Source: Pirellulaceae bacterium
GTDB taxonomy: Bacteria > Planctomycetota > Planctomycetia > Pirellulales > Pirellulaceae
Assembly (NCBI GenBank): GCA_026004795.1
Contig: BPJV01000001.1
Location: forward strand, 434,001-498,000
DNA: 64,000 nt
Reading direction: 5' to 3'
The position numbers were made by a program, and so were the translations under genes. The notes beneath the pieces are model-generated. The model worked only from the letters and a program-made list of their open reading frames with translations. It was not told where the DNA came from and did no database searches. The stretch's first letter is position 1; each line of letters begins with the position of its first letter. Positions 49,317 through 59,786 of the stretch are shown piece after piece.

Positions 49317-50441
49317 TTAGGTTCGTGCGGTAGCCCCCTCGCACTCGGGAGACATCTGGTTGAGCGCATCGATCAATTGGCGTAATCGACCAAGCTGCTT
49401 GCGATCGAAATGCAGTTTCAATCGTGGCAAGTGGGCGATCTCAGGCTCATTGGCTTCTGGCGGAAGGGCTTCCCCTTGCTCGATCTTGCCGGATACCAGA
49501 ATGTCGGAGAACTGATCGTTAAGTTCCTCGATCTCCTCAGCGGTCAGTGGACACCGCATGCGTAGGACTAGTGTATCGCCGACATAGCGCATGCTGTGAT
49601 ACACCCGATAAAACCGCAAGGTTTCATCGACCGCCTCGTGGACACTGTCGGTGACTTTATACAGCGACAAGTCTTCCGGGCTGATCATGCCATCGCGAAG
49701 TAGCGTATCTTCGATGAACTCGTGGAAGTGACTCCAGTAGTCTCCCCCCGGTGCATCGAGAAGAACGACGGGAATCATCGTCTGCTTACCCGTCTGCAGC
49801 AAGGTGAGGACCTCCGCCGTTTCGTCGAGCGTCCCGTAGCCGCCCGGCAGGGAACATACGGCACTGCATTCCTTGACGAACATCAACTTCCTGGTGAAGA
49901 AGTACTTCATGGTGACCAGCTTGGGGTCCCCATCGATGACTGGATTCGGGGCTTGCTCGAATGGCAACATGATGTTCAGCCCCATCGACAACTCTCGCCC
50001 CGCGCCCACGTGTCCGGCCTCCATGATTCCCCCGCCTGCCCCGGTGATGATCATCCATCCGTGCGATGCCATACAACGAGCGAACTCCATTGCCTGTTGG
50101 TAATTAGGATGATCGGGCGGCGTTCGCGCCGAGCCGAAGATGGTGACCTTGCGCCGCCGTCGATACGGCTGAAAGACCTTGAAGGCGTAACGCAGTTCGC
50201 GCAATGTGCGGCTGAGGATTTTCAAATCACCGAGCGTCGTGCCGTCGGATTCGAGTTGGCGGATCGTCCGCTCCATCATCTCGATCAAATCAGCTCGTTG
50301 GACGCCTGCACCGGGAGCATCGGCCGGTTCGTCGGCCGGCTGCGGACGTTCCTTTTCATCTTCCCCTTCGGCTTCCGGATGCTTTCTCAGGTCTTCCTCG
50401 TCAGCGGCATGTGATCGCTTCAGCTCTTCCTCATTTGCCAT
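49317..50441 (-). CDS. LOG-like (TIGR00730) Rossmann-fold protein
   Basis: 374 residues. An N-terminal acidic Glu/Lys/Pro-rich stretch (about 1-50) precedes a helix and a Rossmann domain with VTIFGSARTPPDHPNYQQA, WMIITGAGGGIMEAGHVGAG and the nucleotide motif PGGYGTLDETAEVLTLLQTGK. Proteins with PGGxGTxxE cleave nucleoside 5'-monophosphates such as cytokinin ribotides; the long form with flanking extensions is less studied. Here the role is inferred only. It converges with thrS. Confidence 0.87.
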   Translation of the reverse strand: MANEEELKRSHAADEEDLRKHPEAEGEDEKERPQPADEPADAPGAGVQRADLIEMMERTIRQLESDGTTLGDLKILSRTLRELRYAFKVFQPYRRRRKVTIFGSARTPPDHPNYQQAMEFARCMASHGWMIITGAGGGIMEAGHVGAGRELSMGLNIMLPFEQAPNPVIDGDPKLVTMKYFFTRKLMFVKECSAVCSLPGGYGTLDETAEVLTLLQTGKQTMIPVVLLDAPGGDYWSHFHEFIEDTLLRDGMISPEDLSLYKVTDSVHEAVDETLRFYRVYHSMRYVGDTLVLRMRCPLTAEEIEELNDQFSDILVSGKIEQGEALPPEANEPEIAHLPRLKLHFDRKQLGRLRQLIDALNQMSPECEGATART

Positions 50442-50772
50442 GGGCTAAGGTTCCTTGTTGGGGATAGATGACTGCAAAGACCAATGGTTGAATTCCCCTG
50501 GCCGTCAACTCGTACGACTAAGGGAGGGTTCTTTTGAATACGATGCACCGCGCGGGCGTCAGAAACCGCCAGCGATGTGGCAAGGCTCCGACGACAGGCG
50601 ATCGGGCCAAATCCAAATATCGAACAGAAACAGAGTGTCAATCTTAATGGATGCAACGATCGACACAAACAGCAGCCATCGCACGCGACGCACCACGCCA
50701 CACCATGCACCAACCAAGCTGCTTGACTTGCACGCCCCGACAGGCCATCACAGCAGAAGGGGCCCCCGATCT
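50442..50772. other. 331-base gene-free spacer
   Basis: Between the start of the LOG-like gene and the end of the membrane protein gene, same strand. No gene, terminator or repeat is apparent. It should hold the LOG-like gene promoter. Confidence 0.3.
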
Positions 50773-51576
50773 TTATGCCAGTGAGGCGAGAACGGCTAGC
50801 ACCATCCCCCCGAGCCACCCTGCAACTAAGTACGAACTACGTGACGAAAGTTCTTCCTCCTCACCGACGCATCGAGCAACGCGATAGGGGATCATCCAGG
50901 CAATGCAACTAGCCGTGGTAATCGTGGTGGCCACCAAGGGGGCAAGCATCTCCAGCGGTTCGGTCCCCACGGCGAGACCAGGCACCTCCGCCAGGCCGAC
51001 GAGTACCGCCAGAGCGAATCCCCACAAGCCGACGCTGGCGATTGCCGCGAGCCGACTTATTAGGCGCAGGTTGTGGCCGGGGGCAGATGTCCACGATGCC
51101 AAGTTCCCATCTTGGGCCAATCCCAACGTGATGGTCCAACAACAGGCAGCGGCCGTCACGCTAGCGAGAAAGTAGACCAGACTCCAACCGATGCCGGTAC
51201 CCTGGGCAAGGAGGAAGCAATGGGCATGCAACCACGCTTGCCCGGTGAGGAGCGTGAACAGAGCCAACCGCGCCGCACGGTAGGTCGACGAAGTGGATGG
51301 CTGCGGTGTTGCCGGTGCCACAGCAAGACAGACGCTGGCGGCCAGCACCAACATCGCCGCCAGGGGCAACTGAATCGCGTGCGGGCAACGGTGCGTCTCC
51401 CCACACCATGGCACGACAAAGGCTGCTCCGCCGAGAGACAGCAGGCAGGCCCCCATTAGCCAGCGGGGCAGCACTCCGGGGAGAAGGCCAACCGCCATCC
51501 ACAGCATCAGCGCTAACCATACGCTAGTAGCGGAGGCGGCTCGCTCGACATCGGTCCAAATGGCCCACCCGCTCAT
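50773..51576 (-). CDS. polytopic membrane protein of unknown function, coupled to folE
   Basis: 267 residues with about seven to eight hydrophobic segments (VWLALMLWMAVGLLPGVLP, PLAAMLVLAASVCLAVAP, FLASVTAAACCWTITLG, ITTASCIAWMIPYRVA). I recognise no family. Its ATG (51574-51576) overlaps the folE stop as TAATG, so the two are translationally coupled. An association with folate, pterin or queuosine metabolism is thus possible but not shown; cysteines and histidines are few and scattered. Confidence 0.75.
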   Translation of the reverse strand: MSGWAIWTDVERAASATSVWLALMLWMAVGLLPGVLPRWLMGACLLSLGGAAFVVPWCGETHRCPHAIQLPLAAMLVLAASVCLAVAPATPQPSTSSTYRAARLALFTLLTGQAWLHAHCFLLAQGTGIGWSLVYFLASVTAAACCWTITLGLAQDGNLASWTSAPGHNLRLISRLAAIASVGLWGFALAVLVGLAEVPGLAVGTEPLEMLAPLVATTITTASCIAWMIPYRVARCVGEEEELSSRSSYLVAGWLGGMVLAVLASLA

Positions 51577-52169
51577 TATTTGGCGCTGCCGGATATCAGG
51601 CTGAGAATCTCGGCCCGGGAGGAAAGATTGTTGCGAAAGACCCCGCGCATGGAAGAGGTAAGGCAACTACTACCGGGCTTCATCACGCCACGGATGGTCA
51701 TGCAGGTATGGGTAGCTTCGATGACGACGGCCACACCACGCGCACTAAGGTTCTCTTCGATCATTTTCGCGATATCGTCGGTCATTCTCTCTTGCACTTG
51801 AGGTCGGCGTGCCACCTCTTCCACCACGCGTGCGAGTTTGCTGAGGCCTACTACTTTGCCGTTGGGTAGATAGCCGATGTGAGCTTTGCCGTAGAAGGGG
51901 AGAAGATGGTGTTCGCACATACTGCAAAAGGAAATGTCCTTTACCAGCACGATTTCGTCGTACTCTTCGGTAAAAACCTTTTCCAGGTGAATGGTCGGGT
52001 CTCGATGCAAACCGGCAAACATCTCGGCGTACATCCTCGCCACGCGCGCAGGCGTCTCGCGCAACCCTTCCCGGTCTGGATCTTCCCCGACAGCAGCCAA
52101 GATTTCGCGGACTGCCTTTTGAATTCGCTGTTGGTCGATTTCTGCTGAAGTTGCCGCAGCTTGATGCAT
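51576..52169 (-). CDS. folE: GTP cyclohydrolase I
   Basis: 197 residues. The zinc and catalytic motifs of FolE are complete: [41 protein letters not shown], and [13 protein letters not shown]. The enzyme makes dihydroneopterin triphosphate from GTP, the first step to folate and to queuosine-type pterins. I start at ATG 52169 ([14 protein letters not shown]), since the family begins with such a short helical leader; an in-frame start at 52295 would add an unrelated stretch. The membrane protein gene follows by overlap. Confidence 0.95.
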   Translation of the reverse strand: MHQAAATSAEIDQQRIQKAVREILAAVGEDPDREGLRETPARVARMYAEMFAGLHRDPTIHLEKVFTEEYDEIVLVKDISFCSMCEHHLLPFYGKAHIGYLPNGKVVGLSKLARVVEEVARRPQVQERMTDDIAKMIEENLSARGVAVVIEATHTCMTIRGVMKPGSSCLTSSMRGVFRNNLSSRAEILSLISGSAK

Positions 52170-52284
52170 GATGATGACGGTCTCTCGAGGGAGGAAAGTA
52201 AAATCGATCGTAGTCGGAACGACCGTTAATTTGCCGGTAGTACAACAAGTAGCCTGGTCTGGCAAGTGGCCAACCGCGCCAACA

Positions 52285-54150
52285 TCATGCACCATGCGGC
52301 AGGATGCTAGCCAACCACGTCGGAGGTGTGGAGCGCAAAGTCAGCCGATTGCCATCGATGGGATGATTGATGGTCAACCGGTGAGCGTGTAAGCACATGG
52401 GCGCGTCGGCAACGTCAAGCGTCTGTCGGTCACCCAATCGCCCTGCGGGCAGATAGAGCGGATCACCACTGACCGGATGCCCGAGCTTCCACGCATGGAC
52501 GCGAATCTGATTGGTACGCCCCGTAAGGGGTTCGACTTTGACCAACGTCATGCCTTCGGGCAACCGCCGTACCACTTCGAACTTCGTCACCGCAAGCCGC
52601 CCGTGCTCAGCGTCCGTCCGTCGCCCCGCCTCTCCCGTGGGACTGGCTGCGATCGACGAAGACTCCTCATGACGATCCCACTTCGGATGCCCGTGCAGCA
52701 ACGCGTAATAGATCTTCTCCACCGTACCGCGAGCGAATTGTTGCGCCAGCAACTTGGCCGCTCGATGCCTCCTGGTCAGCAAGACGACGCCAGTGGTATT
52801 GGCGTCCACGCGGTGAACCAGGTGCAGTACCTCATGTTCGTAAACTTGCCCCAGCAACCAGGTCAGCGTATTTCGCTGATAACGTCCCGAAGGATGTACC
52901 GGCAGCGGGGCCGGCTTATCGACAGCCAGAAGCCACTCATCCTCGTAAATCAAATCGATTTTCGGATTGATGGCCGGCTCGATCGTATCGGGCATTCGAT
53001 GCAAGAAGCCTTGCCCCTCGCGAATGATTTCGTCAGCGGTGCACACGCGGAAAGGGGTGGGACCGAACTTGTTATGGGTGAGGTTCCCCTGCTCAATGGC
53101 CGCCTCCCATTGGTTCCGCGAAACGCCAGGAAAACGTTGACAGAGAAAATCGAGCAGGGGCAAACCGGCGAACCGCCGCGGTACGTAGATAGGTCGCACA
53201 TGCTCGTAGGGCGTGCACCCTGGTTGACGCTCGGCAACTTCGCCGATGAGCCGGCGATGTAGCTCAAATTGGCTCTCTTTCACCTGCTGTGGATCACGAT
53301 AACACTTCGGGCAATACTGACCAAACAGAAACTTTCCGCTGGTCACATCCTCGGCCGTAAGGACGGCTTGGCAGGCAAAACAGAGCAGGTTGCCGGTGGG
53401 ACGCAGCGCTGGATCGAGGGCAACCCGCCCGTCGAAAACGAAACAAGAGCCCTGATAATGCGCTCCCCCGCACTCTTCGAAGTACTTGAGGATTCCTCCT
53501 TCCAGTTGATACACATGGCGGAACCCAGCCTTTTCCAGCAAAGGCCCCGCTTTCTCGCATCGGATCCCACCGGTGCAGAACATGACTATCGGTTCGTCCC
53601 GCGCCTCCGGCGGCAACTTTTCCGCAGCTTGCAAGAAATCCCGAAAATGATGCAACTGCAAATGCTCCGCCCCTGCGAAGGTGCCCAATTGCACTTCGTA
53701 CTCATTGCGCACGTCGAGCAATCGTACCCGCCGCCCCTCGTCGAGCCATCGCTTCAGTTCCCGTGGCGGCAGCTTGGGGCTCGTCCTCTCATCGGGGCGA
53801 ATATCGGGCACGCCGAACGGGATGATCTCCTTCTTTAGGCGTACTAGCATGCGTCGGAAGGGGACTTGGGCACTACGGCTAAACTTCCCCTGCAAATCGT
53901 CTAACCCCGGAAATTGGCGGATGAAACTGAGTGCGCCGTCGATAGCATCATCGTCGCCAGCCAGAAACAAGTTGATTCCCTCGGGCGCCAACAGCACGGT
54001 CCCCCGGACTCCCAATGCGAGACAGTGCCGTCGGATGGCATCGCGCATGGACTGCAAATCTTTAAGTCGCACGAACTTGTACGCGGCCACATTGAGGACC
54101 GGAGCCTCGCTGACCATCGGTCCATGCTGTTGGTCTAGAGTTGCTGTCAT
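52285..54150 (-). CDS. fusion of TrhO-type tRNA uridine hydroxylase (rhodanese) and RluA-type pseudouridine synthase
   Basis: 621 residues. Part 1 (about 1-300) is the TrhO/YceA family: an N-terminal acylphosphatase-like domain ([20 protein letters not shown]), a rhodanese domain with the active loop [13 protein letters not shown] (first Cys about 191), and a C-terminal Cys cluster CFACQ ... QYCPKC. TrhO hydroxylates U34 of certain tRNAs. Part 2 (about 320-621) has an S4-like region ([19 protein letters not shown]) and the synthase core with catalytic Asp about 449 in [16 protein letters not shown] and [16 protein letters not shown]. So one chain carries two RNA uridine-modifying enzymes. ATG 54150 is preferred over TTG 54165. 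Confidence 0.9.
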   Translation of the reverse strand: MTATLDQQHGPMVSEAPVLNVAAYKFVRLKDLQSMRDAIRRHCLALGVRGTVLLAPEGINLFLAGDDDAIDGALSFIRQFPGLDDLQGKFSRSAQVPFRRMLVRLKKEIIPFGVPDIRPDERTSPKLPPRELKRWLDEGRRVRLLDVRNEYEVQLGTFAGAEHLQLHHFRDFLQAAEKLPPEARDEPIVMFCTGGIRCEKAGPLLEKAGFRHVYQLEGGILKYFEECGGAHYQGSCFVFDGRVALDPALRPTGNLLCFACQAVLTAEDVTSGKFLFGQYCPKCYRDPQQVKESQFELHRRLIGEVAERQPGCTPYEHVRPIYVPRRFAGLPLLDFLCQRFPGVSRNQWEAAIEQGNLTHNKFGPTPFRVCTADEIIREGQGFLHRMPDTIEPAINPKIDLIYEDEWLLAVDKPAPLPVHPSGRYQRNTLTWLLGQVYEHEVLHLVHRVDANTTGVVLLTRRHRAAKLLAQQFARGTVEKIYYALLHGHPKWDRHEESSSIAASPTGEAGRRTDAEHGRLAVTKFEVVRRLPEGMTLVKVEPLTGRTNQIRVHAWKLGHPVSGDPLYLPAGRLGDRQTLDVADAPMCLHAHRLTINHPIDGNRLTLRSTPPTWLASILPHGA

Positions 54151-54503
54151 TCGCGTTTGCCCCAAATACCCCGTGACTTCATGTACCTACGTGCCCTGTA
54201 CCACCCACGGCGTGAAAAAATTGCGGCGGGCAAGTGTCAGATAGTAACGAATACCGCGCCAAGTCGGTATGATGAACCATACAGGTTGACGCTTCGCAGC
54301 CGCGAACCCAACCGGATAGCAGTCCCTATCTATTTAACCGTAGGAATCGTGCGAGTCTACCTTCCCCACCGGCTTTCATGACGACGGCGAGGATGTCGGG
54401 AGAGGCGGTATTTCATTCGGCGCACCGACTGGCGACCCTGCAGGGCCAGGGTTGCCTGCCATAACTGCCCGTAAACAAGCTTTGGACAGGCGAACGTAAG
54501 AAG
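54151..54503. other. divergent intergenic region
   Basis: About 350 bases between the TrhO-RluA fusion gene and the dockerin protein gene. AT-rich for this genome around 54310-54350. No gene is seen; promoters for both genes should lie here. Confidence 0.35.
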
Positions 54504-57383
54504 ATGAGCCCAAGCCCCAAACGCCCGGAAATGTCTCTTCAGCAGCGGAAACGCGTGGAACACCGCGGCAGCACTTCTCGTTGCCGACGCTGGAGGTTGC
54601 AGTTAGAACCGCTGGAATCGCGGCGAGTTCTCGCCAGCCTGACCGTCTCGGTGTTCGTCGATTACGATGCTTCGGGCCTCTTCGATGCCGGAGTCGATGT
54701 GCCGGCTGCACACCGCTTGGTCTACGTGGATCTCAACAGAAGTGGACGTTATGAGGAGGGAGAGCCGATTCAACCGACCAATGCCGAGGGGTGGGCACGG
54801 TTCTCAGACCTTGACCCCGGAGAGTATGCGGTCGGATTGCTGCTAGGAGAAACGACGCAGAGGCAAACTACCGGGAGCAGCCCCAGCCAAGGGACCACCC
54901 TGCTCACACCGGCCTCCACCACTGGATTGATTGGAAATGCGAATCTAGAACACCCGTGGCGGATGGACACCAGTGGACGAATCCAGCCTCTGGCGCTCGA
55001 CCATGCAGGCGATATAGAGCCGCCGGGACGAATCCGCGATGCCATCGCGCTTTCCGATACGACCGCCTTACTTAGTGTCGAGCCAACGTCGGGATACGGC
55101 AGTGACCTATACCGCTTCGACGTTGATACGGAAACATTCTCGCACCTGGCAGTTTCATGGCCGAATGCAAAACCGATTACCGTGGATAAGTTGGTGCGCG
55201 TCGATGGCCAACTGTTCGGCATTGGGCAGAATGGTGACGATGCCCTCCTGATGGAACTGACCGTTGCGTCGGAGACGAACGAGGTTGATCTCGTCTTTGC
55301 TGGTCCGTATCGCTGGTTGGCGCCCATGGGGACGAACCGTGTGGCAACGGTCGACCAGCCCCCCGATGGCCCAACGACGCTGCGATTATTCCACCTGGCG
55401 GACACGACCATGGAGGTAGGCAACTGGGAGCTTCCCAGCCAAGTTACAGCACTGGAAGTCGCGCCCGATGGCCGATCCATCGCCGTAGCACTGGAACAGG
55501 GCGGCATCCAGGTGTATCAGTTGGATGGGACGACGCTTCACCTAGCCGCCATATTGGGCCAGGCAACCGGTCCCATGGCTTTTGCCGGCGACCGTCTCCT
55601 ATCGACGACCATGGGGGCAACACGGCAAGTAACAGTATGGGAAATGCAACATTGGACGATCCTGGCGAGCGTTTCCTTGGCGGCGCCCCACTCACGGCTC
55701 ACCGATATTCTTGTTAGCTCGGACCGGCGCACGGCCCTGGTGGCTGGGGATGGCGGCGTCGAGCGCATCGAGCTAGCGCAAGCCACTGCTCTTTCCGCCT
55801 TCTTGGAGGATGATGAATCCGCAGCCACCCTTGAGATCGGTATTCAACTGATCGCGGAAAACCACCCACCTGAGGCTCCTCATCGCATTGAACGTAGCGT
55901 CGTGGAAGATGGTATCGACTCGGGCATCAACTTACCGGTTCACGACGTCGACGGTGACCCGTGGTGGGCCGAGGTGGTTTGGTCGCCTGACCATGGTCAG
56001 CTGAGTCGGGACGAGGAGGGAGGATGGGTTTATCGGCCAGCCGCCGATTACTTTGGCCCCGACAGCGCCCTGGTGCGTATCTACGACAGTTCCAGTTCCC
56101 GTGACGTGACGTTGTATTGGTACGTCACACCGGTTGACGATCCACCAATTGATTTAATCGTGCGCACCATCCCTACTGCCGAGAATGCCAGTCCGGGGAC
56201 TATCGTCGGGCACGCGTCCCTCGTCGACGTCGATGGGCCGGGAGATTACCTGATCACCACGCTCGATCCTCGATTCGAAATCCAGGCGGGGCAGATTATT
56301 TTCGCTGGAGGAGAACTGGATCACGAGTCAGAACCGGCGATTGCTATTGAATTGGTCGTTCAATCCCCTCAGGGGAACGGCCCTTGGCTGCGTCAGATCG
56401 CCTCCCTGCCAATTGAAGACGTCCGCGAAACGCCGCACGACGCCGAGTTGAATCCGGACGCCTACGAACCGACCGCTCCAGGAAGCCTTGTCGGCTCGGT
56501 CCAAATCATCGGTGGAAGCGTAGACAGCGACTCGATCATTGCGAGTTTGGATGATCGATTCGTCGTGCACCAGGGTGAATTGGCCGTGGCCGGCGGAATC
56601 GTTCTAGATGCCGATACCGAGTACGTTATCCCCGTCCTCGTGCGGGTGCACGAAGAAGGAGAAGATTACGTCGAATTGATCGAGACTATTACCGTCACCG
56701 TTACCGACTCCAACGATCCGCCCGAAGATATCGTCCTGTCCAAGTATCAGGTGCCTCGCCACACTGCCGGGGCCATGGTGGGAGTGGTTAGTGTCGTCGA
56801 CCCGGATGGGGACGACTATTATGAAATCACCGTACTGGACGATCGATTTGAGATCATCGACGACGTCCTGAAGCTGAGGGATGGCGTCAGTATCGACGCG
56901 CCACCGGATACCGAAATCACTCTTGAATTGGTCGCCCAAGCCGACTACGGCGACAGGATATCGAAACCCGTAGCCTTGGTTGTCGTAGCCCCGCGCCCTC
57001 AGCATCAAAATCCAGTCCATGCCACGGACGTCAACGGCGACGGCTTCGTCACGCCACTGGACGCGCTCATTTTGATCAACGACTTGAACCGCAACCCTGG
57101 CGGCAAATTGCCCGACGGTGCCGAGGGAGAGACACCAGGCATCTACCCGGATGTCAATGGCGATGGCTTCCTCACGCCGCTCGATGTCCTGTTGATCATC
57201 AATGAATTGAATCGCCGGACGATGAGTGCAGGAGAGGGAGAACCAGCCTCCGATGTTGCCGGGACCGCCAGTGAGTTCTTCTGCCCTCCAACACAATTCG
57301 ACGCACCAGGTTGGTGGCAACATGGTGATGAGGATGATGAGCTTGAGCAGCTAATTGATCATCTAGCTAGAGAACTCGAATGA
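54504..57383 (+). CDS. large surface protein with LEPxxSRxxLA-type N-terminal motif and dockerin type I repeats
   Basis: 959 residues. The N-terminus is basic and then has LEPLESRRVLASL (about 33-45), the planctomycete variant of the LEPRxLL export signal. A SdrD-like B domain follows (TVSVFVDYDASGLFDAG), then a beta-propeller-like part (150-420), an Ig/cadherin-like section with VDGDPWWAEVVWSPDHGQL and three VVDxDG-type repeats (550-830). The end has two dockerin repeats, DVNGDGFVTPLDALILINDL and DVNGDGFLTPLDVLLIINEL, each a calcium-binding loop. It should be a surface or matrix protein. A cohesin partner is not encoded in the window. Confidence 0.88.
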   Translation: MSPSPKRPEMSLQQRKRVEHRGSTSRCRRWRLQLEPLESRRVLASLTVSVFVDYDASGLFDAGVDVPAAHRLVYVDLNRSGRYEEGEPIQPTNAEGWARFSDLDPGEYAVGLLLGETTQRQTTGSSPSQGTTLLTPASTTGLIGNANLEHPWRMDTSGRIQPLALDHAGDIEPPGRIRDAIALSDTTALLSVEPTSGYGSDLYRFDVDTETFSHLAVSWPNAKPITVDKLVRVDGQLFGIGQNGDDALLMELTVASETNEVDLVFAGPYRWLAPMGTNRVATVDQPPDGPTTLRLFHLADTTMEVGNWELPSQVTALEVAPDGRSIAVALEQGGIQVYQLDGTTLHLAAILGQATGPMAFAGDRLLSTTMGATRQVTVWEMQHWTILASVSLAAPHSRLTDILVSSDRRTALVAGDGGVERIELAQATALSAFLEDDESAATLEIGIQLIAENHPPEAPHRIERSVVEDGIDSGINLPVHDVDGDPWWAEVVWSPDHGQLSRDEEGGWVYRPAADYFGPDSALVRIYDSSSSRDVTLYWYVTPVDDPPIDLIVRTIPTAENASPGTIVGHASLVDVDGPGDYLITTLDPRFEIQAGQIIFAGGELDHESEPAIAIELVVQSPQGNGPWLRQIASLPIEDVRETPHDAELNPDAYEPTAPGSLVGSVQIIGGSVDSDSIIASLDDRFVVHQGELAVAGGIVLDADTEYVIPVLVRVHEEGEDYVELIETITVTVTDSNDPPEDIVLSKYQVPRHTAGAMVGVVSVVDPDGDDYYEITVLDDRFEIIDDVLKLRDGVSIDAPPDTEITLELVAQADYGDRISKPVALVVVAPRPQHQNPVHATDVNGDGFVTPLDALILINDLNRNPGGKLPDGAEGETPGIYPDVNGDGFLTPLDVLLIINELNRRTMSAGEGEPASDVAGTASEFFCPPTQFDAPGWWQHGDEDDELEQLIDHLARELE

Positions 57384-57507
57384 TGGAACGAAGGCTGCCT
57401 CGCATCTGGGGCCAACATCTCACCGCTTCCGCCATGGGAGGACCTTACCCAATGCCAGAAAGGACCGAGCCCATCGTTGCTCGACTTGCCAACCACGATT
57501 GCTTCGT

Positions 57508-58065
57508 TCAGCCGGTTGCAGAAAGGACGGTAAAACTTGACTCCACCTTGACCAGGGCCAGATCGTCAGGAAAAGTGTGGATGGCCTGAATTTGCATGGT
57601 ATGCCGTCGCGAATCGACATGGATGAAGCTGACGCCGCCGATGGGAATTCGCCCGCTAGCATCAAAAAACTGCAACAATTCGTGCTCGCCCCCCGAATGC
57701 CGAAGTTGATTTTGAATCATCCAAAACATCTCTGGCGGCACGCGCTCCAGGGCACAGCGATAGCGATAGCGGAAACTATTCCCAATGACGATTTCGTCTT
57801 CGTTCGCCGCCACCAGTGGCAGTTCAAGAATCCGCCCGTTGGAGGGAAGCAATTGGTGGGTGGATGCGGTCACTTCAGTGATCGTCCCAGCAGCACTCCA
57901 AAAACTGACCACATGACCGTCGGAAGTAACACGCAGAGATGCTGAATAGCAATCGCGATGAATCTGGTGGCTCTTAAACGTGTGAAACAGTTCAGGATGG
58001 ATAGACCTTCCCAGCAATCGGAACGTCAACTGCGCCACCTTAGGGCGAGTGGTTGAAGTGTCCAT
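57508..58065 (-). CDS. DUF2617 family protein
   Basis: 185 residues starting MDTSTTRPKVAQLTFRLLGR. The DUF2617 pattern runs through: LGRSIHPELFHTFKSHQI, GHVVSFWSAAGTITEVTAS, a short central loop, LERVPPEMFWMIQNQL, GGVSFIHVDSRRHTMQIQA and HTFPDDLALVKVESSF. Its function is unknown; no signal peptide is present. ATG 58065 is preceded by GGGAGATTTTCC; an upstream in-frame start at 58317 gives an unlike extension. It is convergent with the dockerin gene and divergent from the DUF1080 gene. Confidence 0.85.
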   Translation of the reverse strand: MDTSTTRPKVAQLTFRLLGRSIHPELFHTFKSHQIHRDCYSASLRVTSDGHVVSFWSAAGTITEVTASTHQLLPSNGRILELPLVAANEDEIVIGNSFRYRYRCALERVPPEMFWMIQNQLRHSGGEHELLQFFDASGRIPIGGVSFIHVDSRRHTMQIQAIHTFPDDLALVKVESSFTVLSATG

Positions 58066-58478
58066 GCTGGAAAATCTCCCGAAACGTAGGGGCAAACATT
58101 CAGTGTCGGCATGTCGAAGAATCGTGTCATAACGCCGATTCGAGCTAGTTGGTGACGACCTTAGTCCCCGGAACAGTTCACCGGCTCGCCTTATTATACT
58201 CGGTCGCGGCAAGGCAGACCAAGGCCAAACGCCTACACCTCGGTTGCTGCGCGATACGGGCGACTGCACTGGCCACATGCCGGGGGATTTCCCATCGGTA
58301 CCCTTGCCCATTCCCATCGCTCGGGGCCCAACCGTTCAACGGGAACGCATTATTCGCCTTCCCGCTGGTCACCAACCTTTTTTCGCACCTTATTGAAATC
58401 CTACCCGGTTTTGAATTAGAACAGATTACGTTGTTGAACCATCCCGAATTGTTTCCCGCCTGCGAAGGAACCTCCCTG
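58066..58478. other. divergent intergenic region
   Basis: 413 bases between the DUF2617 and DUF1080 starts. A forward frame is open through most of it and joins the DUF1080 gene, but the gene's signal peptide and ribosome site put the true start at 58479. I see no separate gene. Confidence 0.4.
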
Positions 58479-59786
58479 ATGCGCTTGTTGGTACGTTCCG
58501 TAACCATGCTCGTTTGCGTTTCGCTTCCCATCGTGCTGAATATGCCCCTCATTGCAGCCGCCGAACCGCCCTCCGGATTCACGGCATTGTTCAACGGCAA
58601 GGATTTGTCTGGTTGGCACGGTCGTCCCCATCTTGACCCTCGCCAATGGCCGGACGTACCCGACGAACAAAAAGAAGCTTGGAACCGCGACATGCGCGAA
58701 CACTGGAAAGTGGTCGACGGCGTGTTGGTCAACGATGGCCAAGGGGTTTATTTGACCACCGACCAGGAGTTCGGAGATATCGAGCTATTGATCGAATACA
58801 AAACGGTTCCCAAGGCCGACAGTGGTATCTACCTGCGAGGAACGCCTCAGGTCCAGATATGGGACTATACCGATGAATCCAAGTTTCGGCTGGGAGCCAA
58901 TAAAGGGAGTGGTGGCCTGTGGAACAACTCGCCCGGAGCACCCGGCAAGGATCCCGCCGTATTAGCCGACAAGCCGTTTGGTCAATGGAATCGATTTCGT
59001 ATTGTTCAGGCAGGTGCACGGACCAGCGTGTGGCTGAATGACCAACTGATTGTCGATCATGCCATCATGGAGAACTACTGGGACCGGAACCTACCTTTGT
59101 TCCCCCGCGGTGTGATCCAATTGCAGACGCATGGAGGTGAGATTCAATGGCGCAATATCTTCATTCGAGAGCTAGATGCCGAAGAGGCGAACACATGGTT
59201 GCGGGAGCATGACAAAGGTGATTTCCAACCGTTGTTCAACGGCCGCGACTTCAGTGGTTGGCAAGGAGCTACGGGGGACTACGAGATCGTCAACGGTGCC
59301 ATTCAGTGCCAGTCAGGCCATGGGGGAGTGTTGTACACGCAGGATGAGTTCGACGACTTCGAGGTGCGATTAGAGATCCAACTTCCGCCTGGAGGCAACA
59401 ACGGTTTGGCCATTCGCTACCCGGGAGCCGGAGATCCTGCCTACCACGGGATGTGCGAACTTCAGGTGCTCGACAATACGGCGCCGAAGTACGCCAACCT
59501 CGATCCGCGACAATACCACGGTTCGGCTTACGGCATGATTGCTGCTCACCGAGAATTCCTGCGACCGGTAGGTCAATGGAACTACCAGAGAGTCGCTGTG
59601 CAAGGTTCTCGCGTGACCGTGGAATTGAATGGGACGGTCATCCTTGATGGTGATCTAAGCCAAGTGACGGAGTTCATGGGCGACCGACCACACCCAGGCA
59701 AGGATCGCCAGCGAGGGCATTTCGGGTTCGCCGGACACAGCGATCCCGTGCGTTTTCGTGGGATCGAGATTCGTCCGCTGAAGTAG
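58479..59786 (+). CDS. secreted protein with two DUF1080 (3-keto-disaccharide hydrolase) domains
   Basis: 435 residues. Signal peptide 1-27 (VTMLVCVSLPIVLNMPLIAAA). The first DUF1080 domain starts FTALFNGKDLSGWHG and has VDGVLVNDGQG, SGIYLRGTPQVQIWDY and IQLQTHGGEIQWRNIFIREL; the second starts FQPLFNGRDFSGWQG and has GNNGLAIRYPG, CELQVLDN, and ends FRGIEIRPLK. This is a concanavalin-like beta-sandwich that cleaves 3-keto-glycosides; such proteins are abundant in planctomycetes. The doubled domain within one chain is notable. AAGGA precedes ATG 58479 by nine bases. Confidence 0.9.
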   Translation: MRLLVRSVTMLVCVSLPIVLNMPLIAAAEPPSGFTALFNGKDLSGWHGRPHLDPRQWPDVPDEQKEAWNRDMREHWKVVDGVLVNDGQGVYLTTDQEFGDIELLIEYKTVPKADSGIYLRGTPQVQIWDYTDESKFRLGANKGSGGLWNNSPGAPGKDPAVLADKPFGQWNRFRIVQAGARTSVWLNDQLIVDHAIMENYWDRNLPLFPRGVIQLQTHGGEIQWRNIFIRELDAEEANTWLREHDKGDFQPLFNGRDFSGWQGATGDYEIVNGAIQCQSGHGGVLYTQDEFDDFEVRLEIQLPPGGNNGLAIRYPGAGDPAYHGMCELQVLDNTAPKYANLDPRQYHGSAYGMIAAHREFLRPVGQWNYQRVAVQGSRVTVELNGTVILDGDLSQVTEFMGDRPHPGKDRQRGHFGFAGHSDPVRFRGIEIRPLK

